8,226 nt of DNA from JAKQIM01 sp964633225 (GTDB lineage: Bacteria > Chloroflexota > Anaerolineae > Anaerolineales > UBA4823), in contig CAZWFQ010000119.1 of the NCBI GenBank assembly GCA_964633225.1, forward strand, positions 1-8,226, in the 5' to 3' direction. The notes beneath the pieces were generated by a model. It had not been told where the DNA came from. It saw only the letters and a program-made list of their open reading frames with translations, and made no database searches. Positions 1-6,900 of the stretch are shown here, piece after piece; position 1 is the stretch's first letter, and each line of letters begins with the position of its first letter. Both the position numbers and the translations under genes were made by a program.

Positions 1-27
1 CCCCCTTTTTTTGAGTTGCTTTTCTCC

Positions 28-735
28 CTACCTATTTATTGCGGAATCCCAGCAACTTGTGGCATTCTCCAGCGCCGAGGGCGCCTGGCAGCCGACGATC
101 GCCGGGGCCTCGTGGATGAGCGCATCGTTTTCGAGCGCGGCCACCATGAACAGGGCGAAATCGACGCGGCGGGTCAGGTTGCTGGCAAGGATCGGGTCGC
201 CCACATGGCAGCTCCATACTGGCAGTCCCTGGCTCGGGCCTTCTTCCAGATCACTGCCGCGTACCACAGTCCAACGGGTGGGGCTGGCAAAGATACGCCG
301 GCAGGCTTCCACCTGGTCGTCAATATCCATCATGCGGGTCAGCCGCCCAATCCAGCGGGCAAGAACCTCCTCCCGTTTCATCACATCGGGGTAGACATCC
401 TGCCCATCAAGGGTAATGTGCCAGCCGCAGGAAAAGATGAGCCGCGCATCCGGGCGGGCGTAATCCAACACCGCTTGGGCCGTCCCGGTGGAATACTGCT
501 GCCTGCCCCAGGGGACCAAGACGCTTAGCACCCCTTCGCAATCTGCAACGGCCCTTTGAATGACTTGGCGATCATTTGTTGCGCCAGGTATGATCGTGAT
601 GCGGTTTTTGAATCGATCCAGTTTGCCCACACTGCGTTCCCGGCAGACACCCGTCACATCGTAACCCCGATCAAGCGCGTGCTGCACCATGTACTGGCCC
701 AATTTTCCCGATGCTCCAACAATACATACTTTCAT
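28..735 (-). CDS. NmrA-like / atypical SDR NAD(P)-binding protein
   Basis: Probable cytosolic NAD(P)-binding protein of the NmrA-like (atypical short-chain dehydrogenase) family, 235 residues. The N terminus MKVCIVGASGKLG carries the Rossmann glycine motif GASGKLG at residues 7-13. Alternating beta/alpha segments follow, with ACRRIF and TVVRGSDLEEG near 144-166 in the substrate half, and the chain ends soon after HEAPAIVG, so it looks complete. Substrate is unknown; family members act as reductases or as redox sensors. It is the last gene of the four-gene operon. Two ATGs lie in tandem: at 738 (4-nt overlap with the upstream dehydrogenase stop) and at 735 (1-nt overlap). I chose 735 because AGGTGG lies 4 nt before it but only 1 nt before the other. 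No hairpin terminator is visible in the 27 bases downstream. Family assignment is good, function unknown. Confidence 0.85.
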   Translation of the reverse strand: MKVCIVGASGKLGQYMVQHALDRGYDVTGVCRERSVGKLDRFKNRITIIPGATNDRQVIQRAVADCEGVLSVLVPWGRQQYSTGTAQAVLDYARPDARLIFSCGWHITLDGQDVYPDVMKREEVLARWIGRLTRMMDIDDQVEACRRIFASPTRWTVVRGSDLEEGPSQGLPVWSCHVGDPILASNLTRRVDFALFMVAALENDALIHEAPAIVGCQAPSALENATSCWDSAINR

Positions 736-1706
736 CATGCCACCTTTTTTCGATCTGAAAATGAATTAACCATCTGGTCGCCAGCCACCACAACGACCAC
801 ATTTCCCTTTTTGTGACCCTGCTCAACGTAGCGGTGCGCCTCAACAATCTGCTCGAAAGGATAGACCCGGTCAATCACCGGCTTAAAATAGCCGGCTTCG
901 AGCAAATCTTTGAGTTCCAATAATTCTTGGAGCCGCGTCTGACCAGTTTGGGCACCGGAATCCCGATGGGCATTCAAGTAAACCCCGCCAGGTTTCAAGG
1001 CCGTGCAAGCCTGGGCAGCAGGGAATTTGGCAACAGCATCAAAAACCACATCGTAAAAATGGCCTTGCTGGGTAAAATCCTGGCGGGTATAGTCCAGCAC
1101 ATGTGCTGCGCCAAGCGACCTTGCCAGGTCAAGATTGGCAGTACTGCAAACCGCAGTGACTTCTGCACCGAAAAGGTTACGCGCCAGTTGAACTGCGTTG
1201 GTGCCTACTGCACCAGACGCGCCATAGATCAACACCTCTTGCCCCGCCCGGAGATTGGCCCGCTTCAAGCAGCGCAGTGCAGTTCCCCCGCCCCCCACCG
1301 CAGCAGCGGCCTCTCCGTAGTCCAGCCCGGCTGGCTTGAGCGCCAACGCACCGGTTTCGGGGAAGCATTTGTACTCAGCGTAGCCGCCCCAATCCGCCTC
1401 GAAGGTGGAGGCAAAGACAGGATCGCCTGGTTTAAAGCGCGCGACATCTCTGCCAACCGCCTCAATTTTTCCGGCCAGTTCCATGCCCAAAACCGGGCGG
1501 CGCGGCTTGAAAACGCCCAGGTACAGGCGGGCAAAGAGCTTTTGTTCGGGTGGGACGGTAAAACTGCGCATCCTACAATCGCCGATGGTGACGGTGGTGG
1601 CGTGGATTTTGACCAGCACTTCCTTATCGCGCGGCGCCGGTTTGGGGAGGTCTGCCAGGCGTAGCACCTCTGGCGGGCCGTATTGAGTATAGATCATCGC
1701 TCTCAT
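735..1706 (-). CDS. MDR-family NAD(P)-dependent oxidoreductase (quinone oxidoreductase-like)
   Basis: Zinc-free medium-chain dehydrogenase/reductase of the quinone oxidoreductase group, 323 residues, the usual size. Residues 1-125 form the GroES-like domain (YGPPEVLRLADLPKP; PVLGMELAGKIEAVG near 71-85). The Rossmann domain has the dinucleotide motif GASGAVG at 162-168, followed by VCSTANLDLARSLGAAHVLDYTRQDF and DVVFDAVAK. The Cys ligand cluster of zinc alcohol dehydrogenases is absent. It presumably reduces a quinone or enone with NAD(P)H; the substrate cannot be read. The upstream XRE stop and this start overlap as TGATG. A GTG at 1709 is also in frame, but GGAG lies 7 nt before the ATG at 1706 and only 4 before the GTG, so 1706 is preferred. 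The stop overlaps the next gene's start, so the two are likely translationally coupled. It is a paralogue of the MDR at 2929-3882. Confidence 0.92.
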   Translation of the reverse strand: MRAMIYTQYGPPEVLRLADLPKPAPRDKEVLVKIHATTVTIGDCRMRSFTVPPEQKLFARLYLGVFKPRRPVLGMELAGKIEAVGRDVARFKPGDPVFASTFEADWGGYAEYKCFPETGALALKPAGLDYGEAAAAVGGGGTALRCLKRANLRAGQEVLIYGASGAVGTNAVQLARNLFGAEVTAVCSTANLDLARSLGAAHVLDYTRQDFTQQGHFYDVVFDAVAKFPAAQACTALKPGGVYLNAHRDSGAQTGQTRLQELLELKDLLEAGYFKPVIDRVYPFEQIVEAHRYVEQGHKKGNVVVVVAGDQMVNSFSDRKKVA

Positions 1707-1927
1707 CACGCATCTCCGACTTCGTAAGAGAAGACTTCGCCAATCGGCACGTCAAAGGCCAAGGCTATCTTAAAAGCCAGCTCAAGCGATGGGGCGTACT
1801 TGCCGCCCTCGATGGCGATGATGGTCTGCCGCGTCACACCGGCCTTTTCAGCCAACTGCTCCTGGGTGATTTCTCCATTCAGGAAACGCAGTTTGCGGAT
1901 ATTGTTGCGAACCTGATACTTTGCCAT
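1706..1927 (-). CDS. XRE-family helix-turn-helix regulator
   Basis: Small DNA-binding protein of 73 residues, essentially one HTH_3/XRE domain. The motif TQEQLAEKAGVTRQTI (21-36) followed by AIEGGKYAPSLELAFKIA is textbook for the family; the tail PIGEVFSYEV is also typical. An upstream in-frame start at 1972 would add 15 residues, but AAGGGG lies 7 nt before the ATG at 1927 and MAKYQVRNNIRKLR is the normal start, so 1927 was chosen. The preceding membrane-protein gene ends 1 nt upstream and the following MDR overlaps by 1 nt, so all are probably on one mRNA. Pairs of a short XRE protein with a DUF2178-type membrane protein are common, and the membrane partner may modulate the regulator. The most likely target is the operon's own promoter near 2434-2462, which carries repeated ATACA motifs; this is inference. 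Confidence 0.92.
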   Translation of the reverse strand: MAKYQVRNNIRKLRFLNGEITQEQLAEKAGVTRQTIIAIEGGKYAPSLELAFKIALAFDVPIGEVFSYEVGDA

Positions 1928-1928
1928 T

Positions 1929-2381
1929 TCAAATCCCCTTGCTGTAAAAATAGAATTGGGCAAGGTCGCCAAAAATTTCGGCCAACAACGAGAAGAAAAT
2001 AATCAAGCTGAACATCACCAATGGCGGTTGGCCGAAGACAAAGGTCAACATACCAATCAAGACGCCCAGTGAAAATGCGACATACGAAACCTGGGTGCCC
2101 TTCAATCCAATCAACTTGTCGCGCTCATCTTCGATCAGGCGCACTTCTTTTTCCGATTGGGTCTGGATGGCATGAATGATGTTGATGACGATATTGGTGA
2201 GGATATTGCCGGCGATGTTCAGAACGATAGAGGCAATGATGACAATTCCGGCAACCCGGAAGACATCTTCTGAATTCAAATCGCCTTGCTGGAACATCGG
2301 GATAAAGCTGACCAGGTAGTAACCCAAAATCAGCAGGGTACTGACCAAAGATACGGTGATAGATGTTTTCCGAACGGACAT
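1929..2381 (-). CDS. DUF2178-like four-helix membrane protein
   Basis: Predicted inner-membrane protein of 150 residues, function unknown. Four hydrophobic stretches are visible: about 10-30, 43-70, 98-117 and 120-138. Between helices 2 and 3 lies a charged cytoplasmic-looking segment with EDERDKLIGLKG (84-95); a DERD-type motif followed by helices 3 and 4 resembles DUF2178-like proteins encoded beside short XRE regulators. The start at 2381 is supported by AAGGAG 6 nt upstream (CACAAGGAGAAAACATG). It is the first gene of the operon, about 46 nt below the predicted transcription start, and its stop lies 1 nt before the XRE start. Membrane assignment is firm; the domain name rests on memory of the family and could be wrong. 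Confidence 0.8.
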   Translation of the reverse strand: MSVRKTSITVSLVSTLLILGYYLVSFIPMFQQGDLNSEDVFRVAGIVIIASIVLNIAGNILTNIVINIIHAIQTQSEKEVRLIEDERDKLIGLKGTQVSYVAFSLGVLIGMLTFVFGQPPLVMFSLIIFFSLLAEIFGDLAQFYFYSKGI

Positions 2382-2414
2382 GTTTTCTCCTTGTGTCTGT
2401 CTTGCGTTACTATT

Positions 2415-2474
2415 TGTAAACTACAGCGGACTTATAGTAATACAAAATATACATTATGTCAAGTATAGAATACA
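2415..2474. promoter_or_regulatory. Candidate XRE operator: repeated ATACA motifs
   Basis: On the plus strand, TATAGTAATACA (2433-2444) and TATAGAATACA (2464-2474) are near-identical direct repeats 31 bp apart, about three helical turns. A third ATACA lies at 2449-2453. A short inverted repeat TGTA-N3-TACA sits at 2415-2425, just below the predicted transcription start. These motifs bracket and overlap the -10 and -35 elements, as expected for a repressor site. The XRE protein encoded by the second gene of the operon is the obvious candidate ligand, giving autoregulation. AT-rich promoters produce such repeats by chance, so confidence is moderate. Confidence 0.4.
2434..2462 (-). promoter_or_regulatory. 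Sigma-70-type promoter of the membrane protein/XRE/MDR/SDR operon
   Basis: On the minus strand a perfect -35 TTGACA (2462-2457) is followed by a 17-nt spacer and a -10 TACTAT (2439-2434, 4 of 6 matches). Transcription would begin near 2427, giving a leader of about 46 nt with a strong Shine-Dalgarno. The region is much more AT-rich than its surroundings. Confidence 0.75.
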
Positions 2475-2504
2475 TTTGTTTTGAAAATCCCTACAACGCC
2501 ACAA

Positions 2505-2535
2505 AAGAAAACACGGCTGCCTTTGTGCAGCCGTG
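2505..2535 (-). terminator. Rho-independent terminator of the 4112-2559 operon
   Basis: Perfect 9-bp GC-rich stem: CACGGCTGC at 2512-2520 pairs with GCAGCCGTG at 2527-2535 across a 6-nt loop. Read on the minus strand it is followed by TTTTCTTTTG. It lies 24 nt below the stop of the DUF6326-like gene and before the promoter of the next operon, so it separates the two units. Confidence 0.88.
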
Positions 2536-2558
2536 CCAAATGCTTTTCACCTTACAGG

Positions 2559-2918
2559 TCAGGCCCAATTCCAGGCATACCAGATGGTCACCCCGTTGAA
2601 GACCATGCTGACCACCAGCAAGAATTTGTCGTAGAGCGAAGGGTAAGTAGGCAGGCCAACCAGGTTGAACAAGATAAAAAAGCCAGCCACGATGATATTG
2701 GTCCAGCGGCTAGCCGATTGCGGTAGCACCAGGCTCGCGAAAATCATCAGGATGGGGATCAGCATCAGGGCGGCCATCACCAGATACATCCACTGGTTCA
2801 GGTTTTGCCCCGCCATGCTGCGCGCCACATCGCCGCTGATAATACGCAGGATGTCGCCTAGAAAATAAATCATCATCACGACGATCCAGGTGGCAGAAAG
2901 AATGATTTTGGTGTCCAT
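2559..2918 (-). CDS. DUF6326-like four-helix membrane protein
   Basis: Predicted small integral membrane protein of 119 residues with no assigned function. Four hydrophobic helices are visible at about 5-26, 44-65, 72-92 and 96-116. The start DTKIILSATWIVVMM, the short loop after helix 1, the polar RWTNII before helix 3 and the aromatic end IWYAWNWA match the DUF6326 pattern as I remember it. The start at 2918 has AAGGAG 7 nt upstream (TAAGGAGACAGCG), and this site overlaps the stop of the preceding MDR gene, so the two are coupled. It is the last gene of the operon, 24 nt before a strong terminator. The charged catalytic residues expected of an enzyme are missing; an accessory or sensor role beside the dehydrogenase is a guess. 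Confidence 0.82.
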   Translation of the reverse strand: MDTKIILSATWIVVMMIYFLGDILRIISGDVARSMAGQNLNQWMYLVMAALMLIPILMIFASLVLPQSASRWTNIIVAGFFILFNLVGLPTYPSLYDKFLLVVSMVFNGVTIWYAWNWA

Positions 2919-2928
2919 CGCTGTCTCC

Positions 2929-3882
2929 TTAGGCCATCGTGATGACCACTTTGCCGCGGGCGTGTTCTTTTTCCAGGTAGCGGAAGGCGGCGGGGGTTTC
3001 GCTCAAGGGGAAGGTCTGGTCAATCAGCGGTTTGATTTTGCCCGCTTCGAGCAGTTCCTTCAAAACCAGCAGGTCTTTTCTAGTTGGCGAGGCCACGTAC
3101 ATACTGTTGTGCTGTCGCATGATCAGCGAGAGCAAATAGGCTTTGAACACATAGCTCATGCCACCATGCCCGCTGTTGGGGATGATTTTGCCCTGCGGGG
3201 TCAGGGCACGGCGCAGGTCGACAAATGAGCGGCTGGCCACGTTATCGAGGATCAGGTCGTAGCGTTGACCGTTTTTCGTGAAATCTTCGCGGGTGTAATC
3301 AATCACGTGATCAGCGCCCAGGGAGCGCACCATCTCCACATTCCGCGTACTGCATACCCCGGTCACTTCGCCGCTGAGGGCTTTGGCAATCTGCACGGCA
3401 AAAGTGCCCACGCCGCCTGAAGCGCCGTTGATCAGCACCTTTTGACCGGGCTGCAACTTCCCGGCATCCCGCAGGCCGATCAGGGCGGTGATGGCGGCGG
3501 TCGGCACAGCCGCGGCCTGCTCAAAGGTCAGGTTGGCCGGCTTGAGGGCCAGTTTCTCTTCGGCCACGCACACGTACTCGGCCAGCGCGCCGCTGCACGA
3601 TGCAAATACAGCCTCACCGGGTTTGAACTGCGTCACCTGACTGCCCACCGCCTCGATCACCCCAGCCATGTCCCAGCCGAGGATGTGATTTTTCGGCTTG
3701 GGAATGCCCACCATCAGCCGGGTCAGCCAGGGGCTGCCGCGCAGGGTGAACACATCCCCGGCGTTGAGTGAAGCGGCTTTGACGCGCACCAGCACTTCGT
3801 TTTCTTTCATCGCTGGCTGGGTAACCTCGGCCAGTGAAAGAACATCGGGTGAACCGTAAGCATTTTGAACAATGGCTTTCAT
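2929..3882 (-). CDS. MDR-family NAD(P)-dependent alcohol dehydrogenase/quinone oxidoreductase
   Basis: Zinc-free MDR enzyme of 317 residues, full length for the quinone oxidoreductase group. It starts MKAIVQNAYGSPDVL, typical of the family. The GroES-like half contains HILGWDMAGVIEAVG (67-80) and FKPGEAVFA; the Rossmann half contains GASGGVG (153-159), VCSTRNVEMVRSLGADHVIDYTRED and LILDNVA; the C-terminal part has LKELLEAGKIKPLIDQTFPL. The reading frame is open to 4053, but that longer form has no family-like sequence before residue 58, and AAGGAG lies 8 nt before the ATG at 3882, so the shorter form was chosen. It lies 17 nt below the 70-residue gene and 10 nt above the DUF6326-like gene. 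Its closest relative in the window is the MDR at 735-1706. The substrate is unknown. Confidence 0.94.
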   Translation of the reverse strand: MKAIVQNAYGSPDVLSLAEVTQPAMKENEVLVRVKAASLNAGDVFTLRGSPWLTRLMVGIPKPKNHILGWDMAGVIEAVGSQVTQFKPGEAVFASCSGALAEYVCVAEEKLALKPANLTFEQAAAVPTAAITALIGLRDAGKLQPGQKVLINGASGGVGTFAVQIAKALSGEVTGVCSTRNVEMVRSLGADHVIDYTREDFTKNGQRYDLILDNVASRSFVDLRRALTPQGKIIPNSGHGGMSYVFKAYLLSLIMRQHNSMYVASPTRKDLLVLKELLEAGKIKPLIDQTFPLSETPAAFRYLEKEHARGKVVITMA

Positions 3883-3899
3883 GGATTTTTCTCCTTCAA

Positions 3900-4112
3900 T
3901 TAAACAATTCTGTTGACCGAAACCAATGCCAACCCCAAATCGCGCACCTTTTTGAGCAGGCCGTAGAGCGCCGCCTGGTCGCTCACCGGGCCAGAGAGCA
4001 GGGTTTGGCCGTCTGCCACCGTGATTTCCATGCCATCGAACCAGTCCTGCCACTGCGGTGGAAGGCAGCCTGCGACGCGGATTTCGTAATGGATGGGGCG
4101 CATTGGTTTCAT
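3900..4112 (-). CDS. 70-residue conserved-looking protein of unknown function
   Basis: Small soluble protein, 70 residues, beginning MKPMRPIHYEIRVAG. It contains WQDWFDGMEITVADGQTLLSG followed by PVSDQAALYGLLKKVRDLGL and a hydrophobic C terminus LALVSVNRIV. The pattern (beta strand, W-x-x-WF-G-(M/L)-x-(I/V) segment, beta strand ending in GPV-DQAALxGLL, helix, strand) suggests a compact alpha/beta fold. I recall similar small proteins beside MDR or MalT-like genes in Chloroflexota and Actinomycetota, without a named function. The frame stays open to 4490, inside the LuxR gene, but only this part has protein-like composition. No Shine-Dalgarno precedes the ATG; instead TATATT lies 7 nt upstream, suggesting a leaderless mRNA. 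A second ATG at 4103 is possible. It is the first gene of the operon with the downstream MDR, starting 74 nt below the LuxR stop. Confidence 0.75.
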   Translation of the reverse strand: MKPMRPIHYEIRVAGCLPPQWQDWFDGMEITVADGQTLLSGPVSDQAALYGLLKKVRDLGLALVSVNRIV

Positions 4113-4119
4113 GTATGTT

Positions 4120-4125
4120 AATATA
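4120..4125 (-). promoter_or_regulatory. Probable leaderless -10 element for the 4112-2559 operon
   Basis: TATATT (5 of 6 matches to TATAAT) lies 7 nt before the ATG at 4112, which would put the transcription start at or 1 nt before the start codon. No -35 hexamer is recognisable at 16-18 nt spacing, and no Shine-Dalgarno exists, so expression may need an activator. Confidence 0.45.
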
Positions 4126-4148
4126 CCCGCCCAGCGTATTGCCGGGTA
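4124..4148. repeat. Short inverted repeat upstream of the 70-residue gene
   Basis: Arms TACCCG (4124-4129) and CGGGTA (4143-4148) are separated by 13 nt, with one arm touching the presumed -10 element. It could be an operator for the adjacent LuxR/MalT-type regulator. It has no T-run, so it is a poor terminator for the LuxR gene. Six-base arms are weak evidence. Confidence 0.25.
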
Positions 4149-4185
4149 GCGACTTAAGTACTGTTTGGGAGTATTGTTTGGCGGA

Positions 4186-6888
4186 TTAGAGCAGGCCCAA
4201 CTCGCGGGCACGGGCAACTGCCTCGGTGCGATGATGGGCCTGGAGCTTGTCGAAAATGCGCTGGTTATGCCCCTTAACGGTGCTGAGCGCCAGGTAGAGC
4301 CGCTGGCTGATTTGAGTGTTGGAAAGCCCCTGGGCCACAAGACGCAAAATTTCGAGTTCGCGATCTGAGAGGGAATCGGGGAGCAGGGATTGAGAATTAA
4401 ATGATTGCGGGGAGAAAACAGCCAGGAGTTTGTCAGTGTAGGCAAGCAGGGGTGAAGCGCGGTTTTCAATCTGCAATCGAAAATCAGCAATCAGCGAACG
4501 CATGGCTTCGCCTTCGTCCACGAACGTTCGCAGGTAGCCCTGCGGTGCGGCCAGGGCCAGGGCGCGTCCCAAGGCAGTTAGAGCCTGGGGTTGATTATCC
4601 TGCGCCCGGTAAGCGAGCGCCTGGGTGAGCAGGATTTCGAGCACGCTGCCCAGGCGATTTTGCGCTTCGGCCAAGTCCAGCAAGCGATCCAGCAGGCCGT
4701 TGACACCCGGATCTTCCAGTCGCAGCCGCGCCAGGGTGAGCAGTTCAAACTCGGTGAGGTAGCTGGCCTGGTCGGCCAGAGAAATGCCCCGCTCCCGCGC
4801 CCAAGCATCGGCTTTGTCCCGCCGACCCTGCTTGAGATAAACCCGCGCCTGGAGCGCCTCGACCGGTCGGGCAATGGGAACCGGGTTCTTGACATAGACC
4901 CGCCGGGCTTCGTCGAGCAAGCCGAGCGCGGCCGCCCACTCCCCGGCAGCTTCTTTCAACCGGGCCTGGGCCAGCTTCCAGCGGTGCGGCCAGTCCACCA
5001 GGGTGGTGCGCTGGCCGAGGTCGGCGGCGGTTTGCAGGTGCGCAGCGGTAGACTCGAAGTCACCCAACTCGTGATAGATCAACGCCAGGCCCAGGTGGTG
5101 GTGTGCGGTGATCTGCTGCGCTTCTGGGCCGTTTTCTGCAGCAAGTTGTATAGCTTGCTGGTAGGACTGAATCGCATCGCTCAACCGCCCCAGCGCAACC
5201 AGCAGATCGGCCACAGCGAAGACGCTGGCAATCTCAAAGACCAGGTTGCCCAACTTGTGCATATCTGCCATCCAGGCCTGCATAGCACGCAGAGATGCCT
5301 CCAGGTCGCCGGTGGCCCAGTGGGTAAATTCCAACATAATAGCTGCCTGGGCGCGGCGGTAGAGATCCTGCTCGGCGACCAGGCGGAGGGCCAACTCGGC
5401 GTATTGGATTGTCTCGGTTACGTTCCCTTTCACCTGGGCGTTGTACGCGCGGGTCAGGGCGATATCCCCTGGCAGGGGTGTAAACCCGGCCTGGTTGGGC
5501 ACTCTTGCCAGGGCGCGTTCGGCGTTTTGCAGGTGAAACTCGCTGGTCTCCGGCTCGCCGAGGTCCGAGAAGGCTCTGCCAAGCTGGTAGCACAACCCGG
5601 GCCGAGCGCTAACGACCCTCGCTGGCAGCTTTTTTACCCAGACCAGCCAGGTCACAGACTGGAAAGAACTTTCCGAAACCGTCCAGGCGGCTTCGGCCAG
5701 CCGGGCGGCGCGCTCAAAATCATTGGCGCACAGCGCGTGGTGGAAGGCCTCATCCAGATGGTCATGGGTTTCGTACCACTGGCTGGCGCGTAAGTGGAAA
5801 GTGGGGAGTTCTGGAGGGCTTCCGAGCCGCTGGCGCAGTAAATCGCCAAACAGGTGATGATAGCGATACCAATGACGCTCGTTATCGAGTGGAACAAGGA
5901 ACAGGTTGGCGCGCTCAAGTTGTTCCAGGGTGGCTTGCCCAGCACCGGGCGCAAGATCTAATGTGGCCTCGCACAGTAGGCCGGTGAGGCGTCTCAAAAT
6001 TGAAGTGTGGAGCAGGAAAGCCTGGACTTTTTGCGTCTGCCGTTGGATAACCTCTTCGAGCAAGTAATCCAGCACGAAATGATGGCTGCCGGTGAAGGAT
6101 TGGATGAAGGCGGCAGGATCCTTTTGCCCCTGCATGGAAAGTGCTGCCAGTTGCAACCCGGCAATCCAGCCTTCGGTGCGAGCTTCGAGGGCGGCCACAT
6201 CCTTCTCGGACAGATCCAAGCCCATCACGCGGTTGAGAAATTCGGCGGCCTCGGCGGGGGTGAAACGCAAGTCGGGGGCGCGCAACTCGGTCAGTTGGCT
6301 GCGGGTGCGCAGGCGGGGCAGGGGCAAATTGGGGTCTTCGCGGCTGGCAATGATCAGGTGCAGTTGCGGCGGCAGATGTTCGATCAGAAAAGCCAGGGCG
6401 GCATCCACAGGTTGGGAATCAAGCAGGTGGTAATCGTCCAGTACGAGGATCAGCTTGCCGGGTAGCGCGGCGATTTCGTTGAGCAGGTGGGTCAACAGGG
6501 TTTCGATGGGCAGCGGCTGAGGCGCCTGCAGAGCAGCCATGACACTTTCGCCCAAACCAGGTTGAACCGTCCGGATTGCAGCGATGACGCAGGCCAGGAA
6601 ACGCTCCGGGGCACTGTCAGTCTCGTCGAGGGAGAGCCAGGCAAATTGCAAATATGGCGAACTGGATGCAGAACCCGCGACGATAGGCGGCCGCTCATCC
6701 GTGCACTGCCTTAAACCTGAAATCCAACTGCTGAGCAGGGTGGTCTTACCAAACCCGGCCGGGGCTGAGAGAAGGGTCAACCTGCGCTCCAACCCTTGGT
6801 TCAGCCGCTCAGCCAGAAGCGAACGCGCCACGCACTGCGGGCGCGGCAAAGGAATATAGAGTTTGGTGGCGACCAGCGGGATGGCCAT
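4186..6888 (-). CDS. MalT-type LuxR-family ATP-dependent transcriptional regulator
   Basis: Large cytoplasmic signal-transduction ATPase (STAND class) and transcription factor, 900 residues, normal for MalT-like proteins. The N terminus ATKLYIPLPRPQ is diagnostic. Walker A is APAGFGKTT (42-50) and Walker B LILVLDDYHLL (146-156); then come ASREDPNLPLPRLR (181-194), a winged-helix region with EARTEGWIAGLQLAALSMQG (235-254), and YRYHHLFGDLLRQRL. Residues about 370-800 are alpha-helical TPR-like repeats, the likely inducer-sensing part. The LuxR HTH occupies the last 60 residues (LSDRELEILRLVAQGLSN and STVKGHNQRIFDKL). ATP and an inducer are expected to drive oligomerisation and activation; the inducer is unknown. 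Between sensor and HTH is a linker encoded by heptanucleotide repeats. There is no Shine-Dalgarno; TATAAT lies 6 nt before the ATG. It probably controls the 4112-2559 operon or itself; this is inference from position. Confidence 0.96.
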   Translation of the reverse strand: MAIPLVATKLYIPLPRPQCVARSLLAERLNQGLERRLTLLSAPAGFGKTTLLSSWISGLRQCTDERPPIVAGSASSSPYLQFAWLSLDETDSAPERFLACVIAAIRTVQPGLGESVMAALQAPQPLPIETLLTHLLNEIAALPGKLILVLDDYHLLDSQPVDAALAFLIEHLPPQLHLIIASREDPNLPLPRLRTRSQLTELRAPDLRFTPAEAAEFLNRVMGLDLSEKDVAALEARTEGWIAGLQLAALSMQGQKDPAAFIQSFTGSHHFVLDYLLEEVIQRQTQKVQAFLLHTSILRRLTGLLCEATLDLAPGAGQATLEQLERANLFLVPLDNERHWYRYHHLFGDLLRQRLGSPPELPTFHLRASQWYETHDHLDEAFHHALCANDFERAARLAEAAWTVSESSFQSVTWLVWVKKLPARVVSARPGLCYQLGRAFSDLGEPETSEFHLQNAERALARVPNQAGFTPLPGDIALTRAYNAQVKGNVTETIQYAELALRLVAEQDLYRRAQAAIMLEFTHWATGDLEASLRAMQAWMADMHKLGNLVFEIASVFAVADLLVALGRLSDAIQSYQQAIQLAAENGPEAQQITAHHHLGLALIYHELGDFESTAAHLQTAADLGQRTTLVDWPHRWKLAQARLKEAAGEWAAALGLLDEARRVYVKNPVPIARPVEALQARVYLKQGRRDKADAWARERGISLADQASYLTEFELLTLARLRLEDPGVNGLLDRLLDLAEAQNRLGSVLEILLTQALAYRAQDNQPQALTALGRALALAAPQGYLRTFVDEGEAMRSLIADFRLQIENRASPLLAYTDKLLAVFSPQSFNSQSLLPDSLSDRELEILRLVAQGLSNTQISQRLYLALSTVKGHNQRIFDKLQAHHRTEAVARARELGLL
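4467..4494. repeat. Four tandem 7-nt repeats inside the LuxR gene
   Basis: Plus-strand units CAATCTG, CAATCGA, AAATCAG and CAATCAG occur head to tail with period 7. They encode LIADFRLQI on the minus strand, in the linker just before the LuxR HTH domain. The segment resembles the dispersed heptamer repeats often seen between genes in filamentous bacteria; the repeat family is not identified. Confidence 0.5.
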
Positions 6889-6894
6889 GGATGA

Positions 6895-6900
6895 ATTATA
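6895..6900 (-). promoter_or_regulatory. Consensus -10 of the LuxR gene, leaderless spacing
   Basis: A perfect TATAAT ends 6 nt before the ATG at 6888, which places the predicted +1 on the A of the start codon. No Shine-Dalgarno is present. No TTGACA-like hexamer occurs 16-18 nt upstream; that position is occupied by the centre of the inverted repeat at 6910-6933. Confidence 0.55.

Noticed and set aside
1..27. Terminator for the four-gene operon at the left edge
   Set aside because: The bases contain homopolymer runs but no inverted repeat, and read on the minus strand they give A and G runs rather than a T-run.
927..1664. 245-codon plus-strand open frame
   Set aside because: It mirrors the MDR gene at 735-1706, which has clear family motifs; the antisense translation is not protein-like.
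3883..4053. 57-residue N-terminal extension of the second MDR
   Set aside because: It overlaps the 70-residue gene, lacks family similarity, and the ATG at 3882 has an AAGGAG site 8 nt upstream and the canonical MKAIV start.
4113..4490. 126-residue N-terminal extension of the 70-residue protein into the LuxR gene
   Set aside because: The extra part overlaps the HTH-coding end of the LuxR gene in another frame and is of poor, proline/serine-rich random composition.
4591..5793. 400-codon plus-strand open frame opposite the LuxR gene
   Set aside because: It is antisense to a strongly supported MalT-type gene with diagnostic motifs; its translation lacks domain-like sequence and arises from the GC-rich codon pattern of the real gene.
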